From positions 30,390 through 94,389 of the forward strand of contig DATNDR010000042.1 of the NCBI GenBank assembly GCA_035606945.1: 64,000 nucleotides of DNA. Direction: 5' to 3'. Position 1 is the stretch's first letter. Each line of letters opens with the position of its first letter. The position numbers were made by a program, and so were the translations under genes. Source of the DNA: GCA-003244245 sp035606945. Lineage in GTDB: Bacteria > Actinomycetota > Actinomycetes > Mycobacteriales > Pseudonocardiaceae. The notes under the pieces are model-generated. The model was not told where the DNA came from, searched no databases, and worked only from the letters and a program-made list of their open reading frames with translations. This document shows positions 17,636 to 26,864 of this stretch, piece after piece.

Positions 17636-19864
17636 ATGCAAGCACGCGAAATGCTGCTGGCGGCACTGCCCGTCACGCAGCGGCGGCTGGACCTGGCCGG
17701 CGTCTCGACGGCCGTGCTGGAGGGTGGCGCCGGGCCTGCGGTCGTGCTGCTGCACGGTCCGGGCGGGAATGCGACCCATTGGCTGAGGGTCATCCCGGAA
17801 CTGGTCTCGACATACCACGTGGTCGTCCCCGACCTGCCCGGCCAGGGCGCCTCGGAGGTCACCGGCGGTCCGCTGGACGCCGACCGCGTGCTGTCCTGGC
17901 TCAGCGAGCTCATCGAGGGCACCTGCGCGATGTCGCCGACGCTGGTGGGCTACGCCCTCGGCGGCGCCATCGCGGCGCGCTTCGCCGCCGACCATAGTGC
18001 GCGCCTGTGCCGGCTGGTCCTGGTGGACGCGCTGGGGCTGTCCCCGTTCGAGCCGCCACCGGACTTCGGTCTCGCGTTATGCGACTTCCTCACTCAGCCC
18101 AGCGAGCATACCCATGACCAGCTGTGGCGGTTCTGCGCCGCTGATCTGGAACGCCTGCGCCGCCGGATGGGCGAGCGGTGGGAGCCGTTTCGGGCCTACA
18201 ACGTCGAGTGCGCCCGGACGCCCGCCCTGCAGAAGGCCCTCGGCGTGCTGATGGGGCAGTTCGGCGGGCCGCCGATCCCGGCGGCTGATCTGGCGCGGAT
18301 CACCGTCCCGACCATGCTGGTCTGGGGACGCCACGACCTGGCGACGCCGGTACGGATCGCCGAAACGGCCAGTGCCCGGTACGGGTGGCCGCTACAGGTG
18401 ATCGAAGACTGCGGCGACGACCCACCTCTCGAAGCCCCCCAGGCCCTGCTGCGCGCGGTGCGCGAGACCACGCTGACCGATGAGATCGTCGACGGCCTGC
18501 GCCAGCGGTTGCACGGTCCGCTGCGCACCGCACGGGACGCCGGATTCACGGACGCGACGCAGCTCTGGAACGGCATGATCACCACCAAGCCGGCGCTGGT
18601 CGTCAGCGCAGCCGGCACCACCGACGTCGTCGAGGCGGTGGGCTTCGCTCGCGAGCACGAACTCGCGCTGTCGGTGCGCGGCGGTGGACATAACATCGCC
18701 GGTACCGCACTGGCCGACGGTGGCCTGACCATCGACATGTCCGCACTGCGCGGCATCACGGTCGACCCCAGCGCGCGGACCGCGACGGTGCAGGCCGGGT
18801 GCCTGCTCGGCGAGGTGGACCGGGCCACCCAGGAGCACGGCCTGGCCACCCCACTCGGGTTCATCTCCGAGGTCGGCGTGGCGGGCCTGACCCTCGGCGG
18901 CGGGCTGGGGTACCTAACCCGCCGGTTCGGCTGGACGGTGGACAACCTGCTCGAAGTCGAGATCGTCACCGCGGACGGCCGGGTCCGCCGGGCCAGCCGC
19001 GACGAGCACCCGGACCTGTTCTGGGCGATCCGCGGCGCCGGCGCCAACGTCGGCGTGGTCACCTCGTTCACGTTCCGACTGCACGAGGTCGGCCCGACCG
19101 TCTACGGCGGGCTGCTCGCCTGGCCAGGCGAGCAGGTGCACGAGATCCTGCGGGCCTACCGGGCGATCACCACCGAGGCCCCGAGGGAACTGGCCGTGTG
19201 GCTGGTGCTCATGCACGCGCCACCGGCACCGTTCGTACCCCAGCAGTGGCACGGCAAGAAGATCTGCGCCATGGCCGTGTGCTACACCGGCGACCTAGCC
19301 CACACCGACGACGTCGTCGCACCGATCCGCGCGATCGGCGGCCCGATCGTCGATCTGCTGGCCGAGCAGCCCTACACCCAGGTGCAGTGCTACCTCGACG
19401 ACGGCGAACCCAAGGGCATGCACTACTACTGGAAGACCGACTACGCCGCCGAGCTCAGCGACGAACTGCTCGACCTCACCGAAAAGCTGTTCGCCGACTG
19501 CCCGATCCCGGGTATCGAATGCGGCTTCCTTCATATCGGTGGAACCATCAACGAGCGCGTCGAGGACGACGGCGCGGTCGGGAATCGCAATGCCCGATAC
19601 ATGATCGGCGCGAACGGCATGTGGAAGCCCGGCGAGCCCCGGGCGGCGCAGTACCGGGAGTGGATCCGTGACGCATGGACCCAGCTGCATCCCTTCTCCA
19701 CCGGCCGCACCTATGTCAACTTCCAGACCGCGGATGAGGGGTCCGAGCGCGTCAGGGCCAGCTACGGCACCAACTTCGACCGCCTGGTCGAGATCAAGAA
19801 GAGCTACGACCCGGACAACCTGTTCCGCTCCAACCGCAACATCCGCCAGGCTCAGACCAGGTAG
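17636..19864 (+). CDS. inactive alpha/beta-hydrolase domain fused to a berberine-bridge-like FAD oxidase
   Basis: 742 aa. Residues 20-280 have an alpha/beta-hydrolase fold: oxyanion region LLHGPGGN, elbow GYALGG (105-110) and acid D234 in WGRHD. The nucleophile Ser is replaced by A107, and the catalytic His position reads D261 (DCGDD), so the domain should be dead as a hydrolase. Residues about 290-742 are a PP-loop FAD-linked oxidase with RGGGHNIAGTA (H352 is the likely 8-alpha-histidyl FAD link), GLTLGGGLGYLTR and a BBE tail (YVNF, NLFRSNRNI). The second covalent Cys of the BBE family is not seen. ATG at 17636 with AAGGGAGA 5 nt upstream. Confidence 0.85.
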   Translation: MQAREMLLAALPVTQRRLDLAGVSTAVLEGGAGPAVVLLHGPGGNATHWLRVIPELVSTYHVVVPDLPGQGASEVTGGPLDADRVLSWLSELIEGTCAMSPTLVGYALGGAIAARFAADHSARLCRLVLVDALGLSPFEPPPDFGLALCDFLTQPSEHTHDQLWRFCAADLERLRRRMGERWEPFRAYNVECARTPALQKALGVLMGQFGGPPIPAADLARITVPTMLVWGRHDLATPVRIAETASARYGWPLQVIEDCGDDPPLEAPQALLRAVRETTLTDEIVDGLRQRLHGPLRTARDAGFTDATQLWNGMITTKPALVVSAAGTTDVVEAVGFAREHELALSVRGGGHNIAGTALADGGLTIDMSALRGITVDPSARTATVQAGCLLGEVDRATQEHGLATPLGFISEVGVAGLTLGGGLGYLTRRFGWTVDNLLEVEIVTADGRVRRASRDEHPDLFWAIRGAGANVGVVTSFTFRLHEVGPTVYGGLLAWPGEQVHEILRAYRAITTEAPRELAVWLVLMHAPPAPFVPQQWHGKKICAMAVCYTGDLAHTDDVVAPIRAIGGPIVDLLAEQPYTQVQCYLDDGEPKGMHYYWKTDYAAELSDELLDLTEKLFADCPIPGIECGFLHIGGTINERVEDDGAVGNRNARYMIGANGMWKPGEPRAAQYREWIRDAWTQLHPFSTGRTYVNFQTADEGSERVRASYGTNFDRLVEIKKSYDPDNLFRSNRNIRQAQTR

Positions 19865-19952
19865 CCACCCCATTAGCGGCCGGGGTGGCGCAGGCCGAGG
19901 ATGACAGTCGCGCCGCACTGGAGCCTTGATACTCCAACTTGGCCTAATTGCG

Positions 19953-20015
19953 CCGTGAACTCGACACCACCGATGTGGCCAGGCCTTACGCATGTCGGTG
20001 ACGTCGAGTTGACGG
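19953..20015. terminator. imperfect inverted repeat between convergent genes
   Basis: AACTCGAC at 19958-19965 pairs with GTCGAGTT at 20003-20010. Extra pairing (ACCGA with TCGGT) lies inside and the loop is about 25 nt. It sits between the stops of the FAD oxidase fusion (19864) and the methyltransferase (20112), where a bidirectional terminator is expected. No U-tract. The 13-mer CGTGAACTCGACA at its left edge recurs near 37893, after the ROK gene. Confidence 0.35.
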
Positions 20016-20111
20016 CGCTGTCACCGCACCCCGCGGCGGTTGCGGGCGGTGTCGATCGACGTTTCCTGGTACCGCCGCTGCCGGCAAAAAGTGCACAAGA
20101 GCCATGGATGG

Positions 20112-20918
20112 TTACGCCTTTATCGCGACGACTTCCAGGTACTCGGAGTGAATCTCGCAGGTTCCGTCCTGGGCGGCGTTGAATTTCTCGGCGTTCGCGA
20201 TCCAGGCGTCCCGGAACTTGTCCTGCTGTGACTTGTCCAGCGCCTGCCAGACCGTGGAGACCGGGCCAAACCACTCCCGGAACACCTCGAACGCGCCGGT
20301 TGTGTCGTGGTAGCACATCTCCGCGTGCTCCCGCCGGGTCTCCAGTGCTGAGATGCAGTCGCCGAACAGTTCCCGCAACCGCTCCTCGGTGCCCCACGCG
20401 CTGGGCGGCACCAGTCCCGGTGGCGGCGGCAGGAACTGCGCCACCAGACCGAACTGTGCACCGGCCCAGCTCTGCGGCGTCCAGTTGGCCATCCCCAGCC
20501 GGCCACCGCGGCGCAGCACGCGCAGCAGTTCGGATGCTGTCCGTGCCTGGTCCGGGGCGAACATCGCACCGAACGTCGACGTCACGACGTCGAACGTGCC
20601 GTCCTCGAAAGGTAGCTGCTGAGCGTCGGCGACCTGGGTGTGCAAGGGCAGCCCTTCGGCCACGGCGCGCTGCTGCGCGCGGTGCAGCAGTTCGGAAACG
20701 TAATCCGAACAGACCGCATCAGCACCGCGGCGCGCCGCGGCCAGCGCGGTGTTGCCCGCACCACCGGCGACATCGAGCACCCTTTCGCCGGCGTGCACGT
20801 GAAGTGAGCGGACCAGCATCTCGCCCGCAACCACCTGGGCGACGCCGATCCGGTGAAAATCGCCGGTGGACCACATTTTCTGCTGCCGTTCGGTGATCGT
20901 GCTTAGGTCTACTGGCAC
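20112..20918 (-). CDS. class I SAM-dependent methyltransferase (UbiE-like)
   Basis: 268 aa. SAM motif I is VLDVAGGAGNTALAAARRG, motif II acidic VCSDYV, and the post-motif VADAQQLPFEDGTFDVVTSTFGAMF is typical of UbiE/small-molecule methyltransferases, as is the PDQARTASELLRVLRRGGRL stretch. The C-terminus SEYLEVVAI is a common end of the family. GTG start with GGAGGT about 8 nt upstream. It is divergent from the second methyltransferase across a 345-nt region. Probably acts on a small metabolite; acceptor unknown. Confidence 0.82.
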   Translation of the reverse strand: MPVDLSTITERQQKMWSTGDFHRIGVAQVVAGEMLVRSLHVHAGERVLDVAGGAGNTALAAARRGADAVCSDYVSELLHRAQQRAVAEGLPLHTQVADAQQLPFEDGTFDVVTSTFGAMFAPDQARTASELLRVLRRGGRLGMANWTPQSWAGAQFGLVAQFLPPPPGLVPPSAWGTEERLRELFGDCISALETRREHAEMCYHDTTGAFEVFREWFGPVSTVWQALDKSQQDKFRDAWIANAEKFNAAQDGTCEIHSEYLEVVAIKA

Positions 20919-20984
20919 AACTGGTGACCTCCATCTCGTGCGCTGGCGTAAGGATCCCTTGCCGGGATGTAACCGATCATTGTG

Positions 20985-21045
20985 TTACTTCCGAACCACC
21001 TGAGCGATGGCCTCCAGATATTCGGCTTCCAGGACCCCTTGCCCA
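20985..21045 (-). pseudogene. possible remnant of a methyltransferase C-terminus
   Basis: Read on the minus strand, the bases before a TAA at 20985-20987 give LEAEYLEAIAQVVRK. This resembles the end of the adjacent methyltransferase (SEYLEVVAI). Only about 15 residues are alike and the frame does not continue convincingly. The rest of 20919-21263 shows no gene and holds the 5' signals of the two divergent methyltransferases. Confidence 0.25.
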
Positions 21046-21263
21046 GCCAACCGTGGCGCCACATACGGTGGCGGCGTACTCCCGACACCTACCTCGCCGT
21101 TGCTGCATCGAGCAGATGGCAGGAGCCCAGGCCACGGAACCGGGCGAATCCCCGTTGACCGCCTGCGCGCGCGGGTGCGTGAGATCGAGCTGAGAGCGGC
21201 CTGCGAGCGGTCCGGGCGATGCTCACCACCGCCCCTGATACCAACCGCATCGGAGGAAATGCC

Positions 21264-22361
21264 GTGAGCACCACCAGAATCGATACCAGTGAACAGCGCG
21301 AGATGTTCGCGCAGCGGCTGGTAACAGATCTGATGGCGTCGCTGGAAACGCTGGGCGTCTGGATGGGTCTACGCCTGGGTCTGTATGACGCCATGGATCA
21401 AGCCGGGCCGAGCACCGCCGCCGAGCTGGCGGCAACCGCGGGAATCGACCCCCGGTATGCGCGGGAATGGCTGGAGCAGCAGGCCGTCGCCGGTGTGCTG
21501 GTCACCACCGACGTTGAGCGGGACGCCGAGCAGCGGCGTTACGAGCTGCCGCAGCCACAACGGGAGGTGCTGCTCGACGAGGTCAGCCCGCACTTCACCG
21601 CACCGGCGGCCTACGCGCTGGCCGGCATCGCCGGGGTGCTGCCCGAGCTGCTCACGGCGTACCGCACCGGTGCGGGGGTGCCCTATGCGGCGTACGGGCA
21701 GGACATCCGCGACAGCATCGAGCAGTTCAACCGGCCGATGTTCGTCAACGACCTGGCCGCGCATTGGATTCCCGCGGTGCCGGAGCTGGCCGCGCGGCTG
21801 CGCGCCGACCCACCGGCCCGGGTCGCCGACATCGCCTGCGGCGGGGGCTGGGCGTCGATCGCGCTGGCCCGGGGCTACCCCAAGGTCTTGGTCGACGGCT
21901 TCGACCTGGATGAGGAGTCGATCAGGCAAGCCAAGCGCAACGCCGCGGCGGCCGGCGTCGATGACCGGGTCGGTTTCGCCGTACGGGATGCCGCCGATCC
22001 ACAGCTGGCCGGCCGCTACGACGCCGCCATGATCTTCGAGGCGCTGCACGACCTGGCCAGGCCGGTGGAGGCGCTGGCCGCGGCACGAGCACTGCTGGTC
22101 AGCGGCGGCTGCCTGATCGTCGGTGACGAGCGGGTCGCGGAAACCTTCACCGCCCCGGGTGACGAGATGGAACGGCTCATGTACGGATTCAGCATCCTGC
22201 ACTGCCTACCGGCCGGCCGGAATGAAATCCCGTCGGCGGCTACCGGCACCGTGCTGCGCCCCGCCACCCTGCGCGCTTATGCCACCGAGGCCGGCTTCTC
22301 CCAGGTGCATGTGCTGCCCATCGAAAACGATATGTGGCGCTTCTACCGGCTGGAGGCCTGA
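21264..22361 (+). CDS. two-domain SAM-dependent methyltransferase with winged-helix N-terminus
   Basis: 365 aa. The N-terminal region FAQRLVTDLMASLETLGVWMGLRLGLYDAM, then STAAELAATAGIDPRYAREWLEQQAV, is the winged-helix dimerisation domain of O-methyltransferase-like or Rv2258c-like proteins. The Rossmann domain has VADIACGGGWASIALARGYP and VDGFDLDEESI. GTG at 21264 with GGAGGA 6 nt before it; the frame continues 15 codons upstream without a ribosome site. The degraded copy at 51040-51471 is a family relative. The SARP-type regulator begins downstream on the same strand. Confidence 0.85.
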   Translation: MSTTRIDTSEQREMFAQRLVTDLMASLETLGVWMGLRLGLYDAMDQAGPSTAAELAATAGIDPRYAREWLEQQAVAGVLVTTDVERDAEQRRYELPQPQREVLLDEVSPHFTAPAAYALAGIAGVLPELLTAYRTGAGVPYAAYGQDIRDSIEQFNRPMFVNDLAAHWIPAVPELAARLRADPPARVADIACGGGWASIALARGYPKVLVDGFDLDEESIRQAKRNAAAAGVDDRVGFAVRDAADPQLAGRYDAAMIFEALHDLARPVEALAAARALLVSGGCLIVGDERVAETFTAPGDEMERLMYGFSILHCLPAGRNEIPSAATGTVLRPATLRAYATEAGFSQVHVLPIENDMWRFYRLEA

Positions 22362-22522
22362 CGATGACTACGAGAACCCGGCTGGGGTGTCGATACTCCG
22401 GTCGGTTCGACGGTCAAGGCGGCGGGGATGTGGAGCTGTGGAGCCCATGGCCCACACCGGACCTGGCGGTGCGCGGCTGGCAGCTGGAGGGGGGCCGGTT
22501 ACCGTGGCTGGCGGAGGGTCGC

Positions 22523-25477
22523 ATGAAGCCGGTGCACGTTCGGGTACTCGGACCGCTGCAACTGGGCGGCGAAGGCTCGCTGCTGCGTTCGGGCCGGCTG
22601 CGCAGGCTGCTCGCCGCCCTGCTCATCCACCACGGCACGGTCGTCTCCGTCAACCGGCTAGAGCACCTCCTGTGGGCCGAGCACCCGCCGGCCGAACCGG
22701 CGAGCGCGCTGCAAACCCTGGTGTGGCGGCTCCGGGAGGCTGTCCGCGCGGCAGGTTGTGACAGCGCGATACGGGTGCTCACCACAGCGCCGGGTTACGT
22801 GCTGCAGGTCGACGGCGAGCAGGTCGACGCCGTCCGGTTCGAGCGACTGGTGCGCGCCGCCGCAGCGCAACCACCCGAGCAGGCCGCAGTGCTCCTCGAG
22901 GAGGGGCTGTCGCTGTGGCGCGGTCGGGCCTACGCCGAGTTCTGCGATGACGAGTTCGCCCGCGTCGAGGCGGGCCGCCTGGAAGAGCTTCGCCTGGCCG
23001 CCGTCTCGGACTCGGTTGACGCGGCGATCGCGATCGGCCGGTCGGAACACGCCCTGGGCCGGCTTGAAGCGCTCGTCGCCGCTGACCCGCTGCGGGAACG
23101 GCCCCGCGCGCAGCTCATGCGGGTGCTGCATGAGCTGGGCCGCTCGGGCGATGCGCTCCAGGCCTTCCATGACTACCGCGAGCTGCTCGCCGAGGAGCTC
23201 GGCCTCGACCCGTCGCGGCAGCTGCGCGACCTGCAGGCGGCGATCCTGCGGCGGGACCAGGAACCATCGCGTGCCCCGCCGGTCATCGCGCCGCCGGGTC
23301 CGGTCGGCAACCTCCGCTGGGAGCTGACCGACCTGATCGGCAGGGCCGGCGACGCGGCGACCGCCCTCGCCGCGCTTGACGCTGCCCGGGTGGTCACGCT
23401 GACCGGAGTCGGTGGAGTCGGCAAGACCCGTCTCGCCCTGCAGGTGGCAGCCGATGCGCAAGCACGCCATCCCGCCGGGACGTGGATCTGTGAGCTGGCC
23501 GGTGCGCGGGAGGCAACCGCGGCCCCCGACGTGATCGCCGCCACGCTGGGGGTACAGCAGCGGCTCGGCAGCACCGTCACCGACCGGCTGGTCGAGTACC
23601 TGCGGACCAAGAACCTGCTGCTGGTGCTCGACAACTGCGAGCACGTCCTCGACGCCGCCGCGGACCTCGCCGACGCACTGGTGCGGGGCTGCCCCGACCT
23701 GAGGGTGCTGGCCACCAGCCGCGAGCCGCTGGGCATCGACGGGGAACGGGTGCTACCGGTGCAACCCCTGCCCGTGCCGCCACCGTCGATGCCCCACGAC
23801 CTCGCGACCGTCGCAGCGGTGCCATCGGTCGCGCTGTTCTGCCAGCGTGCGCAGTCCGCGTCAGCCGCGTTCACGCTCACCGGCGACAACGTCGCCGCGG
23901 TGGCCGAGATCTGCCGCCGGTTGGACGGCCTACCGCTGGCACTGGAGCTCGCCGCTACCCGCGTGCGGTCGCTGTCGCCCCAGGAGATCGCCGACCGCCT
24001 GGAGCGCCGGCTGCAGTTCCTGCGCAGCGCCCGGCGGGTCCGCGATGAGCGGCACCGCACGCTGGCCTCCGTCGTGGACTGGTCCTACCGCCTGCTGACT
24101 GCGCTGGAGCGCCGGGTGTTCGAGCAGTGCAGCGTGTTCATGGGGGCCTTCTCCCTCGACGCGGCGGCCTCGGTCACCGAGTGCGGGGAACCGGAGGTCA
24201 CCGACGCCGTTGCCGGGCTGGTGGACAAGTCCATGCTCGTCACGCACCCCGGCACCACGCCGACCCGGTTCGCCATGCTGGAGACGATGCGGGCTTATGG
24301 TCGGGAGCGCCTCGCCGAGCGAAGCGATGAGATCGCGGCCTGTCTGGCCCACGCCTCCTACCACGTCGGGCTGGCCGAAGCCGCCGCGATCGGATATTGC
24401 GGGCCCGATGAGGCGACGTGGGCAGCGGCGCTTGCTGCCGCTCTTGATGACCTGCGCAGCGCACACCAGTGGGCGCTGGTTCACCAGCCGGCGCTGGCGG
24501 TCCGGCTGTCCGCTGCCTTGTTCTGGTACGGGGAGACCGGCGCACCCTCGGAAGTCCCTGGCTGGGCCGCCCGAGCCGCCGACGTCGCAGGGCCGGATCC
24601 ACTGCTGCCTATCGTGCTCGCTGCCGCGGCCGGCGCCCGGTTCCGCGGCGACTTCGCCGGGGCACGGGGATTCGCGCAGCGCGCGCTGGATGCTGTCGCC
24701 GAGGACGACCCGGTGCGTCGGCATGCGCTGTACGCGCTAGGTGACGTGGCGCTGTTCGAAGGCCGGCTCAACGATGCCTCGCAGCTGTACGACCTCGTCG
24801 CTGACCTCGCCGGGAAGGCCGGGGACACCTACTTCACTGCGTACGCCACCGCCGCCAGTTCGTTGCCCAGCAGCTACCAGGGCAACACCGGCGAGGCGGT
24901 GAAACTCGCGCACCGGGCCAGACAGCTGGCGACGGGCATCGGCAACCCCACCACGGTGGCCTGGTCCGACTACGCGCTCGGGGAGGCGCTGCTCGATCAG
25001 CAACCCGATCGGGCGCGGGAGGCTCTGGACCGGGCTGTGGTCGCAGGCCGTGCCGCTGGCAACCGGTTCGTCCTCGGGGTCGCCCTGGTCTCCGCCGCCT
25101 CGCTGCACGCCCGCCATGGTGATCCACACCAGGCGTCGCACCTGTTCGACGAGGCCATTGACTACTGGAGCCAGGCCGGCACCTGGACCCAGCAGTGGAT
25201 CACCCTGCGCAACGTCGTCGATCTGCTGATCCGGCTGGACGCCGCTGGGCCCGCCGCGGTGATCTACGGTGCGGTCACCACGAGCAGCACCGCGACACCG
25301 CCCTACGGTGCTGACGCCGAGCGGCTGGCGTCACATGCCGGCGCGCTGCGAACCAGGCTCGGTGCCGCTCAATTCTCCGCGGCCCTCGCTCGCGGCAAGG
25401 CTCTTGATGACGCCGAGGTCGTGGCGTTCACGCGCGCCGCGCTGGCCCAGCTCAGGCCATCCGAACCGGACCGGTAA
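22523..25477 (+). CDS. AfsR/SARP-family regulator with NB-ARC and TPR domains
   Basis: 984 aa. Residues 1-95 form an OmpR-like winged helix (RVLGPLQL through TLVWRLREAV), 100-245 the bacterial transcriptional activator domain, and 265-570 an STAND/NB-ARC ATPase with Walker A GVGGVGKT (295-302) and Walker B LLLVLDNCEH. A helical TPR-like region follows. Such proteins activate secondary-metabolite or stress genes after ligand- or ATP-driven oligomerisation. ATG at 22523 has GGAGGG 4-5 nt upstream; earlier in-frame ATGs at 22364 and 22334 give an N-terminal extension without a domain. Position suggests control of the methyltransferase group. Confidence 0.85.
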   Translation: MKPVHVRVLGPLQLGGEGSLLRSGRLRRLLAALLIHHGTVVSVNRLEHLLWAEHPPAEPASALQTLVWRLREAVRAAGCDSAIRVLTTAPGYVLQVDGEQVDAVRFERLVRAAAAQPPEQAAVLLEEGLSLWRGRAYAEFCDDEFARVEAGRLEELRLAAVSDSVDAAIAIGRSEHALGRLEALVAADPLRERPRAQLMRVLHELGRSGDALQAFHDYRELLAEELGLDPSRQLRDLQAAILRRDQEPSRAPPVIAPPGPVGNLRWELTDLIGRAGDAATALAALDAARVVTLTGVGGVGKTRLALQVAADAQARHPAGTWICELAGAREATAAPDVIAATLGVQQRLGSTVTDRLVEYLRTKNLLLVLDNCEHVLDAAADLADALVRGCPDLRVLATSREPLGIDGERVLPVQPLPVPPPSMPHDLATVAAVPSVALFCQRAQSASAAFTLTGDNVAAVAEICRRLDGLPLALELAATRVRSLSPQEIADRLERRLQFLRSARRVRDERHRTLASVVDWSYRLLTALERRVFEQCSVFMGAFSLDAAASVTECGEPEVTDAVAGLVDKSMLVTHPGTTPTRFAMLETMRAYGRERLAERSDEIAACLAHASYHVGLAEAAAIGYCGPDEATWAAALAAALDDLRSAHQWALVHQPALAVRLSAALFWYGETGAPSEVPGWAARAADVAGPDPLLPIVLAAAAGARFRGDFAGARGFAQRALDAVAEDDPVRRHALYALGDVALFEGRLNDASQLYDLVADLAGKAGDTYFTAYATAASSLPSSYQGNTGEAVKLAHRARQLATGIGNPTTVAWSDYALGEALLDQQPDRAREALDRAVVAGRAAGNRFVLGVALVSAASLHARHGDPHQASHLFDEAIDYWSQAGTWTQQWITLRNVVDLLIRLDAAGPAAVIYGAVTTSSTATPPYGADAERLASHAGALRTRLGAAQFSAALARGKALDDAEVVAFTRAALAQLRPSEPDR

Positions 25478-25499
25478 GGCTGCTGACCCGGTGCTGATC

Positions 25500-25854
25500 G
25501 CCGTGGTCGAATCACGGTGGCTGGTAAGCCCAGCGCCGGTTCATGCAGGATTGCGCCGCGCACCGCCTGCGGATGGCGAACCAGCAAGCCCAGCGTGAAT
25601 ACCGCGCCGCTGCTGGTGCCGAAGACCGCGGCAGGGGCCAGCCGGAGTGCATCCAGCAGCGCGGCCGCCTCGTTGGCCTGCTCCTCGACCGAGGTTCCGG
25701 TCCACCCGTGCGGAGCGGGACTGCGGCCATTCCCGCGCCGGTCATAGGTCAGCACGGTGAACTCGTCAGCCAGCAGATCGGCGACCTTGTCGAAGTGCCC
25801 GGCGTCGCCGGTTGTTCCCATGACCAGCAGCACCGGCGGCCCGGTGCCGCGCAT
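25500..25854 (-). pseudogene. truncated alpha/beta-hydrolase
   Basis: The minus strand encodes the front half of an alpha/beta-hydrolase: MRGTGPPVLLVMGTTGD, VLTYDRRGNGRS, and the nucleophile elbow GTSSGAVFTLGLLVRHP, then HEPALG. Similarity stops near 25510, where the frame runs into antisense of the regulator end at 25477. The lid, acid and His parts are absent. In-frame homologous residues (NGTEIYYE) precede the first ATG without a start codon. Most simply a remnant cut off by a rearrangement at the end of the regulator gene. Confidence 0.6.
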
Positions 25855-25912
25855 CTCGTAATAGATCTCGGTGCCATTGACGTGGATTGGTCGGCATCAC
25901 GTGGGCACCCCA

Positions 25913-26433
25913 TCATCGGGTGGCGAAGCGGGCGGCAAGGCCCTCCAGGACCGCTCGGCTTGCCGACGGGTCAATGGCGGCTTGTTGCATGCGGGTGAAC
26001 ACCTCGATCTGCCAGGCGATCTCGTCGGGGTCGTGGATCCGGATCGGGCCGAGGCCGTCAGCGGTCACCAGATGCTCGTCGTGGATGGCTCGATCCGGAA
26101 CGCATCAGTGTCGAAGAGCCGGATCATCCGGGTGAAGTCAACCCGGGTCAGCCCACCGCCGAGTTCGGCCGACGCGGCGATCAGGTGCAGGGCGGGCCGG
26201 TCGGGCCGGTACCTGGCGTTGTGTGGGCAACTGGTGATTCCGGCAGCGTTGGCGACGCCACCAGGACCACCCTGCCCAGCATGTGTCGCGGTGCTTGACA
26301 ACGGCCAGCGGCCACAGCCGCGTCGGGGTCCTGGTATGCCGTCGTGGCTGGCCGGCTTAGTGAACGTCAGCCAAGGCAACCATCGGCGACACCGAATGCG
26401 GCGGTCGGTGAATGCCTCGTTCGCCACGGTCAC
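25913..26433 (-). pseudogene. frameshifted remnant, possibly the C-terminus of a regulator
   Basis: Two minus-strand frames together give a plausible C-terminal region. First comes ALHLIAASAELGGGLTRVDFTRMIRLFDTDAF, ending in a stop at 26065. In another frame follow DEHLVTADGLGPIRIHDPDEIAWQIEVF and TRMQQAAIDPSASRAVLEGLAARFATR with a TGA at 25913. The last helix resembles the C-terminal segment of DUF5753-type regulators (Scr1-like antitoxin family); this is a weak match by eye. The N-terminal part is unrecognisable. I consider the whole of 25480-26440 a decayed region. Confidence 0.35.
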
Positions 26434-26447
26434 GGGGCTAGCGCCCG

Positions 26448-26792
26448 ATGAGCGTTGACAATCCAGACCTAATGATCGCGAAGCTGCTGCTCGACCATCT
26501 CAAGCTGGAAGGCTTCCAGTTCCGGCGGCTCGCGCCCGCCGAGGATGGCCCGCTGATGGGAAGTCGGGTGAGCGGTGACTGGCTGGACTTTATCCACATC
26601 GAGGGATTCAGCCGCGACTGTTTCGCCTGGCGTAAGCGGACCTCGTCGCTGATCGTTCCTGGCGACGGGCTCGTGGAACGCCGGGTGCAGGGTCATGCGA
26701 TCACCGTGCTGAACGAGGTGTTGACATGGCCGACAGAGCCGCCCTGCCCCACCGCTGTGCAGTACCAACGAATGATGAGGAACACAACGTGA
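26448..26792 (+). CDS. small conserved-looking hypothetical protein
   Basis: 114 aa, soluble, with the pattern IAKLLLDHLKLEGFQFRRL, GSRVSGDWLDFIHIEGF and SSLIVPGDGLVERRVQGHAITVLNEVL. Composition and codon use look coding. No catalytic motif or membrane segment. I cannot assign a family. It begins 15 nt from the remnant regulator and ends before a strong hairpin shared with the convergent lipoprotein gene. Confidence 0.5.
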   Translation: MSVDNPDLMIAKLLLDHLKLEGFQFRRLAPAEDGPLMGSRVSGDWLDFIHIEGFSRDCFAWRKRTSSLIVPGDGLVERRVQGHAITVLNEVLTWPTEPPCPTAVQYQRMMRNTT

Positions 26793-26822
26793 CGACCGGA
26801 TCCCGCCGGCCCGGCTGAGTCG

Positions 26823-26864
26823 TGAGTGCGTAACAGGCAGGGTTAGAACACTGTTATGCACTCA
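26823..26864. terminator. bidirectional hairpin between convergent genes
   Basis: TGAGTGCGTAACAG (26823-26836) pairs with CTGTTATGCACTCA (26851-26864) at 13 of 14 positions around a 14-nt loop. It lies just after the small hypothetical gene and includes the stop codon of the convergent lipoprotein gene, so it can serve both transcripts. Confidence 0.65.
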
